Of a stretch of 64,000 nucleotides of DNA, positions 33,901 to 43,147 are shown one piece after another. Position numbers and translations under genes: made by a program. The stretch covers positions 186,001 to 250,000 of the forward strand of contig NZ_VIGP01000003.1 of the NCBI RefSeq assembly GCF_009299795.1. The letters are read 5' to 3'. This DNA is from Brachybacterium subflavum (GTDB taxonomy: Bacteria > Actinomycetota > Actinomycetes > Actinomycetales > Dermabacteraceae). Under the pieces are notes generated by a model. That model did not search any database. It was given only the letters and a program-made list of their open reading frames with translations, and was not told the origin of the DNA. Within the stretch, counting starts at the first letter, position 1, and each line of letters opens with the position of its first letter.

Positions 33901-34559
33901 TCCGCGTCGCGATCGCCGACGACCACCAGCTCGTGCGCGGCGGGTTCCGTGCCCTGCTCGATGCCGAGGAGGACATCGAGGTGGTCCTCGAGGCCGCCGG
34001 CGGCCGGGAGCTGCTCGCGGCGCTGCGCAGTACCCCGGTGGACGTCGCCCTCGTGGACATCCGGATGCCCGAGGGCGACGGGCTCTGGGCCACCGAGCAG
34101 ATCGCCGCCGATCCCGCGCTCCGCGCGCTGCGGGTCGTGATCGTGACGACCTTCGAACTCGACGAGTACGTGGTGCGGGCCATCCGGGCAGGCGCCGCGG
34201 GCTTCCTGGTCAAGGACACCGAACCCGCCGATCTGATCCGCGCCGTGCGAGTCGTGCACGACGGCGGCGCACTGCTCTCCCCCGGCATCACCCGACTGCT
34301 CCTGGACCGCGCCGCCGGAGGTCTGCGCGAGCGCCCGGAGCCAAGCGCGCTCGGCGAGCTCACCGAGCGCGAACGGGAGGTGCTGCGCCTGGTCGGCGAG
34401 GGACTGAGCAATGAGGAGATCGCCGCCAGGCTCGTGCTCTCCCCGCTCACCGCGAAGACGCACGTCTCGCGGATCATGCAGAAGGTCGGTGCCCGTGATC
34501 GCGCGAGGCTGGTGGTCCTGGCCTATGAGACAGGGGTCGTGCGACCCGGCTGGAGCTGA
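33897..34559 (+). CDS. NarL/FixJ response regulator, partner of the preceding kinase
   Basis: A 220-residue regulator. Receiver: VAIADDHQLVRGGFRALLD, phospho-Asp in VALVDIRMPEGDGL near residue 54, Lys in GFLVKDTEPA. The LuxR-type HTH is LTEREREVLRLVGEGLSNEE with SPLTAKTHVSRIMQKVGA. Overlap with the kinase by ATGA shows that they work together. The SHOCT membrane protein 156 bp downstream is a plausible target. Confidence 0.93.
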   Translation: MIRVAIADDHQLVRGGFRALLDAEEDIEVVLEAAGGRELLAALRSTPVDVALVDIRMPEGDGLWATEQIAADPALRALRVVIVTTFELDEYVVRAIRAGAAGFLVKDTEPADLIRAVRVVHDGGALLSPGITRLLLDRAAGGLRERPEPSALGELTEREREVLRLVGEGLSNEEIAARLVLSPLTAKTHVSRIMQKVGARDRARLVVLAYETGVVRPGWS

Positions 34560-34715
34560 CGGGGCCCGGCTGGGGCCGACGGGGCCCGCATCTCTCGTCT
34601 GCTCCCGGGGGAGCACGCGGAGTGACTCCCGACGCGGGATGTGCGAGGAGCCCGTGCCCGGTTCGCTGGAGGCATCGGGTCGCCGCACGTGCGGCCCCTG
34701 TCGGAAGGACACGCC

Positions 34716-35093
34716 ATGCACACCGCGATCACCACCGCTCTCACCTCGACGCACTCTGCTCCTCTGCTCGCCGACGGCGGAGCAGGCCCATGGGGCCCCC
34801 ACCCCGTCGGCCCGTTCTTCCTGCTCGCGCCCCTGTTCTGGCTCGTGGTCCTCGTGGTCGCGATCGTGCTGCTGACCCGAGGACGCCGGCGCTGGTCCGC
34901 CGAGCGCCGCGAGGAGCGCGAGCAGCACCGGGTCGAGGAGCGAGCACGTCGGGCCGACGAGGCCCTCGCGCCGCTGCGCCGCGCCGAGCTGACCCTCGCC
35001 GAGCGCTTCGCCCGGGGCGACCTCGAGGAGGTCGAGTACCGCCAGCGGCTCGAGGTGCTGCGCGCGAGCGCCGCCCTGACGGATCGGAGCTGA
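34716..35093 (+). CDS. SHOCT-domain membrane protein
   Basis: A 125-residue protein with one membrane helix (GPFFLLAPLFWLVVLVVAIVLLT, about residues 31-53), a basic coiled-coil-like stretch rich in Arg and Glu, and a C-terminal SHOCT motif, LAERFARGDLEEVEYRQRLEVL. SHOCT domains mediate oligomerisation, often of short membrane-stress proteins. GGAAGGACA precedes ATG 34716. It follows the two-component system in the same direction and may be regulated by it, which is inference. Confidence 0.85.
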   Translation: MHTAITTALTSTHSAPLLADGGAGPWGPHPVGPFFLLAPLFWLVVLVVAIVLLTRGRRRWSAERREEREQHRVEERARRADEALAPLRRAELTLAERFARGDLEEVEYRQRLEVLRASAALTDRS

Positions 35094-35185
35094 GCGAGGA
35101 CCCGTGTACTCGGCGAGTGGCGAGTGGGGAGTGAGGCGCCGGGGCCTGCGGAGTCCGTGACCTCGGCGTCCCCACGTCGGCCACG

Positions 35186-37072
35186 GTGTGTGACCCACGG
35201 CATCCGCAGCAGGCCGCGGGGATCCGTACGCTGGAGGCACGCCCCACGAGGAACGGAACTCCGTCTGCCCTGGAGGCGATCGCCACGACCAGCTGGACCA
35301 CCACCGTCGGACACCACGACACCATCGGCTCGCGCGCGCAGCCCGTGCTCCACGTGCTGTACGCGTCCGAGACCGGGAACGGCGAGGAGCTCGCCGAACG
35401 CGTCGCGCCGCCCGCAGCCCGCGCCGCCGGCATCGCCGTGCGCGTGCGCGAGATCGACGCCGTGCCCCTCGAGGAGCTCGCGCAGATGCGCTGGACGCTG
35501 TTCATCGTCTCCACCACCGGGCAGGGCGATGTCCCCTACGACGTCGAGGAGCTGTGGGATGCGCTGATCGCCTCGGACGCGCCGGATCTCGACGAGCTGC
35601 GCTTCGGGGTGCTCGCCCTCGGCGACCGGGTCTACGCGGACTTCTGCCAGGCGGGCATCGAGTTCGACGACCGCCTCGCCGAGCTCGGCGCGCAGCGTCT
35701 CGTCGATCTCGGCACCTGCGACTACGACTACGAGACCCCCGCCTCGCGCTGGCTGCGCGAGGGGATCGACACGGTCGCCCGCGACATGGCCGAGGCCACC
35801 GGGGGAGCGGACGCCCGGCAGCCGGTGAGCGCGGAACCGGGCCCGAGCGGTCCCGGGTCCGCGCCGGGCGGGCCCCAGGACATGGAGCCCGAACCGCTGC
35901 GCATCCCCGACCCCGCCGCCCGGAGCGACGGGACCGCGATCGTCGAGGACGTGCAGGTGCTCACCGACACGGATCCCGATCGCGAGATCCTGCACTGCAC
36001 GCTCGCGCTGCCGCCCGCGCTCACCTCGGCTGGGCCCGATGGACCGCCCTGGCAGGTCGGCGACTCGGTCGATCTGCTCGAGCCCAACGACCCGCGCCTC
36101 GTCGCCGCCGTGCTCGACCGGCTGCGGATCGACCCGGACCAGATCGTGGAGGACGCGATGACGAGCATCTCCGCCGCGCGTCTGCTCGCCGAGCGGCTCG
36201 AGCTGCGCCAGCTGCCGCGATCGCTGGTGGAGGCGATCCAGGAGCGCACCGGTGATGTCGAGCTCGGGCGGCTGCTCGCCTCGCGCGCCGCGGACTTCGA
36301 GCGCTGGCGATGGGGACGCGACCTCCTCTCCGTCCTCGAGGAGGTCCCGAAGCTGCAGGCCGGCGCCGAGGACCTGGCACGGTGGCTGCGCCCCCTGCAG
36401 ACGCGCGCCTACTCGATCGCTTCGAGCCCGCGGACGGACGCGGGCCGCGTGGACCTCACCGTGCGGACCCTCCGGTACGAGCGGGCCGGCAGGACCCTGG
36501 AGGGCACCGCGAGCGGCGCCCTGTCCCGCCTCGCCCGGAGCGCGGGCGAGGCGCCCGACGGGCACCCGTCCCGGGAGGTCCTCGTGCGGCACCGACCTGC
36601 ACCGGGATTCCGCCTTCCCGACGACCCGTCGGCCGATCTGGTGATGATCGGACCCGGCGTGGGGGTCGCGCCGTTCCGCGGCTACCTCCAGGAGCGGAGC
36701 ACCCGCGGCGACACGGGCCGCAGCTGGCTGCTGTGCGGCATCCGCGAGCGCACGACGGACCTGCTGTACGCACGGGAGCTCGAGGCATGGCGTGAGGACG
36801 GGGTGCTCACGCGTCTGGACGTCGCCGAGTCGCGTGCGGCGGACGGTGCCGAGTACGTCCAACACACGATCGATCGCCTCGGTCCCGAGCTCTTCGCGTG
36901 GATCGATGGGGGAGCGCACCTGCACGTGTGCGGCGATGCCCGCGAGATGGCGCCCGCCGTGCGACTCGCCCTGCGCGCCGTCGCCTCCCGGCAGCTCGGC
37001 TCCCCGGAGCGGGGCACGGCCTGGGTGGCGCGGCTCCAGGTCGAGCACAGGTACCGGGAGGACGTGTATTGA
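35186..37072 (+). CDS. CysJ-like diflavin reductase (flavodoxin-FAD-NADPH)
   Basis: Up to 628 residues. Flavodoxin domain: VLHVLYASETGNGEELAE near residue 53, STTGQGDVPYD, LGDRVYADFCQAG. FAD domain: TRAYSIASSPR. NADPH domain: MIGPGVGVAPFRGYLQER, HVCGDAREMAPAV and the CysJ-like end HRYREDVY. This matches the flavoprotein subunit of NADPH sulfite reductase or a related nitrate/P450 electron donor, but no hemoprotein partner gene is nearby. The start is uncertain: GTG 35186 has no ribosome-binding site, TACGCT at 35227 could be a -10 downstream of it, and GTG 35344 would begin exactly at the flavodoxin fold. Confidence 0.85.
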   Translation: MCDPRHPQQAAGIRTLEARPTRNGTPSALEAIATTSWTTTVGHHDTIGSRAQPVLHVLYASETGNGEELAERVAPPAARAAGIAVRVREIDAVPLEELAQMRWTLFIVSTTGQGDVPYDVEELWDALIASDAPDLDELRFGVLALGDRVYADFCQAGIEFDDRLAELGAQRLVDLGTCDYDYETPASRWLREGIDTVARDMAEATGGADARQPVSAEPGPSGPGSAPGGPQDMEPEPLRIPDPAARSDGTAIVEDVQVLTDTDPDREILHCTLALPPALTSAGPDGPPWQVGDSVDLLEPNDPRLVAAVLDRLRIDPDQIVEDAMTSISAARLLAERLELRQLPRSLVEAIQERTGDVELGRLLASRAADFERWRWGRDLLSVLEEVPKLQAGAEDLARWLRPLQTRAYSIASSPRTDAGRVDLTVRTLRYERAGRTLEGTASGALSRLARSAGEAPDGHPSREVLVRHRPAPGFRLPDDPSADLVMIGPGVGVAPFRGYLQERSTRGDTGRSWLLCGIRERTTDLLYARELEAWREDGVLTRLDVAESRAADGAEYVQHTIDRLGPELFAWIDGGAHLHVCGDAREMAPAVRLALRAVASRQLGSPERGTAWVARLQVEHRYREDVY

Positions 37073-37089
37073 GCCCGGTGTGCGGGGCC

Positions 37090-37614
37090 TCAGGGCCGCG
37101 GAGCGGTGAGGACGCTGCAGATCGTCATGTCCTTGGCCGGGCCCACGACCTCCCAGGTCACGTGCCACCGACCCGTGTCCGTGATCTCCACGAGGCCGTC
37201 GTAGCGATCCTCGCCGCAGGGATGCACCACGGCGCGTCCGGGCGTCCAGGGATGGAAGTCCCGGCCGTCGGCGAACAGGACCATCCATTCCCCGCCGGGG
37301 GATTCCGTGCGCTGCTCCCCGTCCTGGAAGCACTCGCGGCGCTCGATGAGGAGTTCGCGGCGCACGGGGATCGGCGGCGCATCCGCCGCGGCGCCGCGGG
37401 TGAGCTCGCCGCTCTCGCGCCAGGCGATGCGTCCGTCCTCGCGCATCGAGACCTCGGTCGTCCCGGTGACGTGCAGGGTCTCGCGGGCCCGACGGTCCTC
37501 GATGCGGCGGCTCAGCAGCCAGCTGCCGACGAGCTCCCGCGGGCTCGCACCCGGCGACACCCGAGGGCCGGGTCGGTCGGGGGAAGGCTGGTCGGGGGAG
37601 GAGGCGTCTCTCAC
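37090..37614 (-). CDS. DUF6314 family protein
   Basis: A 174-residue protein. ELVGSWLLSRRIEDRRARET opens a lipocalin-like beta-barrel, and the end HPCGEDRYDGLVEITDTGRW...WEVVGPAKDM is the DUF6314 signature. The function is unknown; the fold suggests binding of a small hydrophobic ligand. It converges on the diflavin reductase with a 17-bp gap. A Pro-rich tail precedes the domain, so the true start may be internal. Confidence 0.82.
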   Translation of the reverse strand: MRDASSPDQPSPDRPGPRVSPGASPRELVGSWLLSRRIEDRRARETLHVTGTTEVSMREDGRIAWRESGELTRGAAADAPPIPVRRELLIERRECFQDGEQRTESPGGEWMVLFADGRDFHPWTPGRAVVHPCGEDRYDGLVEITDTGRWHVTWEVVGPAKDMTICSVLTAPRP

Positions 37615-37984
37615 CCGTCGAGGCTATCGAGGGCGCCATGGAGGCGACAACAGCCCTCCGGCACCCTCGCAGCGGCGTGCGCGGCCTCCGTCGGACGATC
37701 CCTCGGAAAACCCCCGTGACGCGAGCGGCCCCGGACGGCGATACTCGAGGGCGTGACCGTCGGCTCCCGCGGTGCGGACCACGGGAATACCTCCCGATCC
37801 GCCGACGTTCCCCTCAGTGCCGCTCGCGTCGACGCCAGGCGCCCGTCCACGGCGTCCGCCGTCGGTCTCGGCGCTCCCGCCCTTCCCGCAGGGCCGCCGG
37901 CTCCGCCGCTCCGGCCGCGGGCCCTCGACGACCCACCGGCGCCTCTCTCCCGCGAGCGCGCCGCCGCCCTGACCCAGGAGTCCC

Positions 37985-39517
37985 ATGTCCTCGCACGAGA
38001 CCGCGCCCTCCCCGCAGCCCGCCGCCCCGCCGGCCACGGGCATCGATCCCCAGGGCATGCGCGTCATCTGGCTGCTGCTGGTCGCCGCCTTCGTGGCGAT
38101 CCTCAACGAGACCACGATGGCGATCGCGATCCCTCACCTGAACAACGACCTGGGCATCGCCCCGGAGAACGGGCAGTGGCTCACCAGCGGCTTCATGCTC
38201 GTGATGGCCGTGGTCATCCCCACCACCGGCTTCCTCCTGCAGCGCTTCACGACGCGCCAGGTGTACCTCTTCGCCATCAGCGCGTTCTCCCTGGGCACCC
38301 TGGTGTGCCTGCTCGCGCTCGGCTTCCCGATGCTGCTGCTGGGACGCGTCGTGCAGGCGATCGGCACCGGCATCATGATGCCGCTGCTGATGACCACGAT
38401 CATGAACGTCGTGCCCGCGCACTCGCGCGGCCGCATGATGGGCCGCGTGGGCCTCGTGATCTCGCTCGCCCCCGCCATCGGCCCGACCCTCTCGGGCGCT
38501 GTCCTGGACACCCTGGGCTGGCGCTGGCTGTTCGGGATCGTGCTGCCGATCGCCCTCGTCGCCCTGCTGCTCGGCGCACGCTGGATGACGAACCTCGGAG
38601 AGACGCTCCGCGCCCCGCTCGACGTGCTCTCCGTGATCCTCTCCGCCCTCGCCTTCGGCGGCCTCGTCTACGGGCTGAGCCTGCTGGGCTCGGCGCACGA
38701 ATCCGCGGGCGGCGGCGGAGCGAGCGCGACCGTCCCGGGCCTGGGCACCCAGGGCACGGCGGCCCTCCTGATCGTCGTCGCCCTCGTGATCCTGGCCCTG
38801 TTCTGCCTGCGCCAGATCTCCCTGCAGCGCGCCGACGACGCCCTGCTGGACCTGCGGGTCTTCCGCTCGCGCACGTTCACCCTGGCCGTGATCATCATGG
38901 GCGTCGTCGCGATGGCCATGTTCGGCACGCTCACCCTGCTTCCGCTGTACCTGCAGAACGTCGCGGGCCTGGACGCGCTCATGTCCGGGCTGATCCTCAT
39001 GCCCGGCTCGATCCTCATGGGACTGCTGGGACCCGTGATGGGCCGCGTCTACGACGCCAAGGGGCCGCGGGTCCTCCTCGTGCCCGGCACGATCGTGGTC
39101 GCCGCCGCCCTGCTGTTCTACTCGACGGTGGGCGAGGACACCGCCTGGCCTGTGCTGATGATCGTCCAGACCCTCATGTCCGTGGGCCTCGCGATGACCT
39201 TCACGCCGCTGTTCTCCGCCTCGCTCGGCTCGCTCCAGCGCCGTCTGTACTCCCACGGGTCGGCTGCGCTGAACACGCTCCAGCAGGTGGGCGGCGCGGT
39301 CGGCGTCGCCGTCCTCATCGGCCTGTACTCCTCGATCCTGCATCAGGGGGAGGCCGACGGCCTCTCGACCGCGGCGGCCGGCGCCCCGGGTGCCCGGGCG
39401 GCGTTCCTTGTCGCCGGTCTGATCGCCCTGGTGCCCGTGGTGCTCGCCTGGTTCATCCGCGCGCCCGAGGAGGCCGAGGAGGAGCCCCAGCAGATCCCGG
39501 TCGAGTCGGCCGCCTGA
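37985..39517 (+). CDS. MFS drug/H+ antiporter, DHA2 family
   Basis: A 510-residue inner-membrane exporter with about 14 hydrophobic helices. The start region LLLVAAFVAILNETTMAIAI carries the DHA2 motif D1 (LNET), and RVVQAIGTGIMMPLLMTTI the antiporter motif. Substrates are probably lipophilic drugs or dyes. AGGAG lies 5 bases before the ATG. The 370-bp region upstream (37615-37984) holds no gene I can support; GATACT at 37736 may be its -10, giving a leader of about 240 bases, which could host control of this pump. Confidence 0.92.
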   Translation: MSSHETAPSPQPAAPPATGIDPQGMRVIWLLLVAAFVAILNETTMAIAIPHLNNDLGIAPENGQWLTSGFMLVMAVVIPTTGFLLQRFTTRQVYLFAISAFSLGTLVCLLALGFPMLLLGRVVQAIGTGIMMPLLMTTIMNVVPAHSRGRMMGRVGLVISLAPAIGPTLSGAVLDTLGWRWLFGIVLPIALVALLLGARWMTNLGETLRAPLDVLSVILSALAFGGLVYGLSLLGSAHESAGGGGASATVPGLGTQGTAALLIVVALVILALFCLRQISLQRADDALLDLRVFRSRTFTLAVIIMGVVAMAMFGTLTLLPLYLQNVAGLDALMSGLILMPGSILMGLLGPVMGRVYDAKGPRVLLVPGTIVVAAALLFYSTVGEDTAWPVLMIVQTLMSVGLAMTFTPLFSASLGSLQRRLYSHGSAALNTLQQVGGAVGVAVLIGLYSSILHQGEADGLSTAAAGAPGARAAFLVAGLIALVPVVLAWFIRAPEEAEEEPQQIPVESAA

Positions 39518-39551
39518 GCGGCATGACGTCGCAGACCGCAGAATGGACGGT

Positions 39552-40385
39552 ATGACCAGCGCTGCCGCCGCACCGCCCGAGCGATCCGCGCCCGGCGTCG
39601 GGACCCTCGGCCTCGATCTGGACGCGACGCTCATCCACGGGCCGCTGGGGACCGTGATCGCGGACCTCGATGCGCAGGTCGCGCGCGAGCAGGGCATCGT
39701 CGGCCTCCACGACCAGGTGATGGCCGAGGCGCAGGTCCTCTTCGCGGAGGACCCGGCCGCGGCCTACGACTGGCAGGCGACCCTCGCCCGGGTGGCCCGC
39801 GAGCGCGGTGCGCGACTGCCCTTCGACATCGTCGAGCGCCTCGAGGAGGTCGCCCCGGCGCGCACCCGCCTCCTCGAGGACGACGCCCCGGACGTGCTGC
39901 GCGCGGTGAGGGCCGAGGGCTGGCGGCTCGTGGTGATCACCAACGGCTGGCGCCGCTATCAGGTGCCGGCCCTGCGAGCGGTCGGTCTGCTCGACCTCGT
40001 CGATGACCTCGTCACCGCCGACTCCGCCGGCGTGCCGAAGCCCGACGCGGTGATGTTCGCGAGCGCCCGGAGCGGCGAGGGTCCCCTCGTGCACCTGGGT
40101 GACCGGCTCGACGACGACGTGCTCGGCGCCCACGGAGCGGGCGGCGCCGCGATCCTCTACTGCCCCTCGGCCCCTGCCGAGCTGCAGGGCCCGGCCGAGC
40201 CCGCTCCTGCGACCTCGACAGGCACGCCGTCCGCCGGCGACGAGCCCTTCTCGGACTTCCTCCGTGATCTCGCCGGGCGCCAGCAGGCGCGCGTCGACCC
40301 CGACGATCCGCTCGCACGCCCCGATGCGGTGATCTCCACGATCACGGATCTCCCCGGCGCGCTCCGAGCGCTCGCGTGCCCATGA
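39552..40385 (+). CDS. HAD-superfamily hydrolase
   Basis: A 277-residue HAD phosphatase. Motif I LGLDLDATLIHG (residues 18-29), motif II VITNGW, motif III Lys in AGVPKPDAV, motif IV HLGDRLDDDVLGAHGAG. A helical cap of about 80 residues follows motif I. The substrate is unknown. A proline/alanine-rich insertion near residue 220 precedes a C-terminal helix. Its TGA overlaps the ATG of the flavin monooxygenase, so the two are coupled. Confidence 0.88.
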   Translation: MTSAAAAPPERSAPGVGTLGLDLDATLIHGPLGTVIADLDAQVAREQGIVGLHDQVMAEAQVLFAEDPAAAYDWQATLARVARERGARLPFDIVERLEEVAPARTRLLEDDAPDVLRAVRAEGWRLVVITNGWRRYQVPALRAVGLLDLVDDLVTADSAGVPKPDAVMFASARSGEGPLVHLGDRLDDDVLGAHGAGGAAILYCPSAPAELQGPAEPAPATSTGTPSAGDEPFSDFLRDLAGRQQARVDPDDPLARPDAVISTITDLPGALRALACP

Positions 40386-41518
40386 ACCAGCCGCCTCTCC
40401 CGCCCGACCGGTCCGTCCCGTCCGACCGGCCCGGTCCCTCCGACGGGCCCTCCCTGCGCGAGGCGGACGTGGTGGTCATCGGTGGGGGACAGGCGGGCCT
40501 CAGCGCCGGCCACCACCTGCTGCGCCGCGGGTCCGACGTCATCATGCTCGACGCCGAGGACGGTCCGGGCGGCGCCTGGCGACATCGCTGGGACTCGCTG
40601 ACCATGGCGACGGTCAACCACATCGCCGACCTCCCCGGCATGCCGCAGGACGACGTCCCCGAGACGGAGAGCGCGAATGCGGCGGTCCCCGACTACTTCG
40701 CCGAGTTCGAGCGCCGCCGTGCCCTTCCCATCGAACGGCCCGTCCAGGTGACGGCCGTGCGCTCCGAGGACCCCGGCGCGGGAGTCGCCTCGCCGCTGCG
40801 CGTCGAGAGCGTCGACGCGGAGGGGAGAGCGCTCCCGCCGATCCGCACGCGTGCGATCGTGAACGCGACCGGCACCTGGGGCAATCCGTTCGTCCCCTTC
40901 GTGCCGGGGATCGGCACGTTCCTCGGCCGCATGCTGCGCACCGTCGACTACCCGGGCTCCGAGGCCCTCTCCGGGCAGAGGATCGGGATCGTCGGCGGCG
41001 GGATCAGTGCCACCGGATTCCTCGCCGAGCTCAGCGAGGTCGCGACGACCTTCTGGTACACGCGCCGGGAGCCGGTCTTCCGCGAGGGCGCGTTCACCCC
41101 CGAGATCGAGGGCCGCGCGGCCGTCGCGATGGTCGAGGAGCGCGTGGCGCAGGGACTCGCCCCTCTCAGCGTGGTCTCCGTGACCGGCCTGCCCTGGAGT
41201 CCGGCCCTCGCCGCCGCCGACGCCCGGGGTGCTCTCGAGCGGCGACCGATGTTTCCGCGGATCGTGCCCGACGGCGTGATCGAGGCAGACGGCACCACGA
41301 CGCCGCTGGACGTGCTGCTGTGGGCGACCGGCTTCCGCGCGGCCCTGCACCACCTCGCCCCTCTGCACCTGCGCGCCCCGGGCGGCGGCATCCGCATGGA
41401 CGGCACCCAGGTCGCCGGCGATCCCCGCATCCACCTCGTCGGCTACGGACCCAGCTCCTCGACCATCGGCGCCAACCGCGCCGGCCGCGCCGCCGCCCGG
41501 CGCCTCCTGCGCCGTTGA
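40382..41518 (+). CDS. flavin-containing monooxygenase-like oxidoreductase
   Basis: A 378-residue FAD/NADP enzyme of the CzcO/FMO group. FAD motif VVVIGGGQAGLSAGHHLLRRG near residue 31; FMO-type W-H-WDSL segment GGAWRHRWDSLTM; second dinucleotide motif IGIVGGGISATGFLAEL near residue 201; and LLWATGFR near residue 314. The substrate is unknown; N- or Baeyer-Villiger oxidation is typical. ATG 40382 overlaps the HAD stop. The neighbour at 41616 is a siderophore-interacting reductase, but no hydroxamate synthetase is present. Confidence 0.87.
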   Translation: MNQPPLPPDRSVPSDRPGPSDGPSLREADVVVIGGGQAGLSAGHHLLRRGSDVIMLDAEDGPGGAWRHRWDSLTMATVNHIADLPGMPQDDVPETESANAAVPDYFAEFERRRALPIERPVQVTAVRSEDPGAGVASPLRVESVDAEGRALPPIRTRAIVNATGTWGNPFVPFVPGIGTFLGRMLRTVDYPGSEALSGQRIGIVGGGISATGFLAELSEVATTFWYTRREPVFREGAFTPEIEGRAAVAMVEERVAQGLAPLSVVSVTGLPWSPALAAADARGALERRPMFPRIVPDGVIEADGTTTPLDVLLWATGFRAALHHLAPLHLRAPGGGIRMDGTQVAGDPRIHLVGYGPSSSTIGANRAGRAAARRLLRR

Positions 41519-41602
41519 CGGCCGGCCGGGACCGGCCCCGATTTAACGCAAGGGTCGTGTGGCGATAATCCCTCGGCCCTGCAGGGGGGCGTCGGTCTCC
41601 CG

Positions 41603-41608
41603 TACTGT
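41603..41608 (+). promoter_or_regulatory. -10 box (TACTGT) of the siderophore-interacting protein gene
   Basis: TACTGT, seven bases, ATG 41616. A second promoter candidate, TTTAAC-16-GATAAT at 41542-41569, lies just upstream. No DtxR/IdeR-type iron box is evident. Confidence 0.45.
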
Positions 41609-41615
41609 CGGAGGC

Positions 41616-42476
41616 ATGAGCGACGCCACAGGATCCGGGACCGCAGCACCGACGCCCAAGGACCGCGCGAAGCGGCCCCCGCGGCCCCAGGCGGTCCTCG
41701 AGGTCATCGGCAAGCAGCGGATCACCCCGAACCTGCTGCGTGTGATCGTCGGCGGGGACCAGGTCGGCGTCCTCAACGACAACGACTCGACGGACAAGTA
41801 CCTCAAGCTCCTGCTCCCGCAGCCGGGGAGCGGACTGCAGCCGCCCTACGACATGGAGGGGCTGCGCGAGACCGCGCCCGAGTCCATGCCCTCCCGCCGC
41901 ACCTACACGGTGCGCTCCTGGGACCGTGAGAAGCAGCTGCTGGCGCTGGACTTCGTGCTCCACGGCGAGGGCACGGTGGACGGGATCGCCGCCGCCTGGG
42001 CGGACGCCGTCCTGCCCGGCGACGTGGTCGCCGCGAACGGCGCCGGCGGCGGCTACGCCCCCGACCCGGAGACCGGCTTCCACGTGCTGATCGGCGACCA
42101 CTCGGCGCTGCCCGCGATCGCCTCGGCCCTCGAGGCCATGGGGCCCGACGCCCGGGGCCTCGCCCTCATCCAGCTCGACCACGCCGAGGACCAGCAGGAC
42201 CTCGAGCACCCCGAGGGCGTCGAGCTGCGCTGGCTGATCGGCGAGCGCGAGCAGCTCGTCGCCGAGACCCAGGGGCTCGAGCTCCCCGCAGACGGCCTGC
42301 AGGTCTTCGCCCATGGCGAGCGCGGCATCATCAAGCAGATCCGCCGCGATCTGGTGAAGGAGCGCGGCATCGACCGCTCCCGGATCTCGATCTCCGCCTA
42401 CTGGGCGGCCGGACGCGTCGAGGACCAGTTCCAGGCCGAGAAGCGCGAGCCCGTCGGCCGCATCGACGAGGACTGA
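41616..42476 (+). CDS. siderophore-interacting protein (ViuB/SIP-type ferric reductase)
   Basis: A 286-residue flavoprotein. The FAD-binding barrel carries SRRTYTVRSWDREKQLLALDFV (RxYTxR motif), followed by the NAD(P)-binding SIP domain with GFHVLIGDHSALPAIASALE and a C-terminal ISAYWAAGRVEDQF. Such enzymes reduce ferric siderophores in the cytosol to release iron. No siderophore transporter lies nearby. A leaderless -10 sets ATG 41616. tag follows after 11 bp and is likely co-transcribed. Confidence 0.93.
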   Translation: MSDATGSGTAAPTPKDRAKRPPRPQAVLEVIGKQRITPNLLRVIVGGDQVGVLNDNDSTDKYLKLLLPQPGSGLQPPYDMEGLRETAPESMPSRRTYTVRSWDREKQLLALDFVLHGEGTVDGIAAAWADAVLPGDVVAANGAGGGYAPDPETGFHVLIGDHSALPAIASALEAMGPDARGLALIQLDHAEDQQDLEHPEGVELRWLIGEREQLVAETQGLELPADGLQVFAHGERGIIKQIRRDLVKERGIDRSRISISAYWAAGRVEDQFQAEKREPVGRIDED

Positions 42477-42487
42477 GACCCCGCGCC

Positions 42488-43147
42488 ATGAGCGAACCGA
42501 GCGAGGACCTCGTCGTCGGCGTGGACGGCCTGGCCCGCCCCCTCTGGGCGAGCCGTCACGAGGACCTGCGCGAGTACTACGACACCGAGTGGGGGATGCC
42601 GCGGTGCACCGAGGCCGAGGTGTTCGAGCGCCTCGCGCTCGAGGGCTTCCAGTCCGGTCTCTCCTGGGCCACGATCCTGCGGCGCCGCCCCGGCTTCCGC
42701 CGCGCGTTCGCGGGCTTCGACCCGGAGGCGGTGGCCCGCTTCGGGGAGGCCGACGTCGAGCGCCTGCTCGCCGACGAGGGCATCATCCGCCACCGCGGGA
42801 AGATCGAGGCGACCATCGCCAACGCCCGCGCGACCCTCGCCCTGCGCGAGGCCGAGGGGATCGGCGCCCGCAGTGACCTGCCGCGCGGCTCGACCCTGGC
42901 CGACCTGGTCTGGAGCTATCGCCCCGCCGCGAGTCCCGTGCCGCGCACGGCCGCCGAGGTGCCGACGGCCTCCGCCGAGTCCCGGGCTCTTGCCAAGGAG
43001 CTGAAGTCCCGCGGATTCCGCTTCGTGGGGCCGACGACGATGTTCGCGCTCATGGAGGCGCTCGGCGTGGTCGACACCCACCTGCTGGGCTCCCACCGCC
43101 GCGGCAGCTCCGGCCTCTGGGACGAGACCGGCACGCCCCTCGCCTGA
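42488..43147 (+). CDS. tag: DNA-3-methyladenine glycosylase I
   Basis: A 219-residue repair enzyme that excises 3-methyladenine. Landmarks: YYDTEWGMP, LALEGFQSGLSWATILRRRP with the substrate-pocket Glu, EGIIRHRGKIEATIANARA, and KSRGFRFVGPTTMFALMEA. Compared with E. coli Tag from memory, three of the four zinc ligands are changed: Cys4 to Leu (RPLW), His17 to Tyr (YYD) and Cys179 to Ser (HLLGSH); only His175 remains. The zinc 'snap' therefore seems lost while the catalytic residues stay. It probably shares a transcript with the siderophore-interacting protein gene. Confidence 0.93.
   Translation: MSEPSEDLVVGVDGLARPLWASRHEDLREYYDTEWGMPRCTEAEVFERLALEGFQSGLSWATILRRRPGFRRAFAGFDPEAVARFGEADVERLLADEGIIRHRGKIEATIANARATLALREAEGIGARSDLPRGSTLADLVWSYRPAASPVPRTAAEVPTASAESRALAKELKSRGFRFVGPTTMFALMEALGVVDTHLLGSHRRGSSGLWDETGTPLA

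Noticed and set aside
37753..39555. 600-codon frame starting GTG 37753, and a 66-codon frame at 37772 ending just before the MFS start
   Set aside because: The first is the shadow frame of the MFS transporter. The second could be an upstream peptide of the pump, but it has no ribosome-binding site and no recognisable attenuator, so I do not list it.
41519..41615. DtxR/IdeR iron box before the siderophore-interacting protein
   Set aside because: No TTAGGTTAGGC-like palindrome is present; only promoter-like elements are seen.
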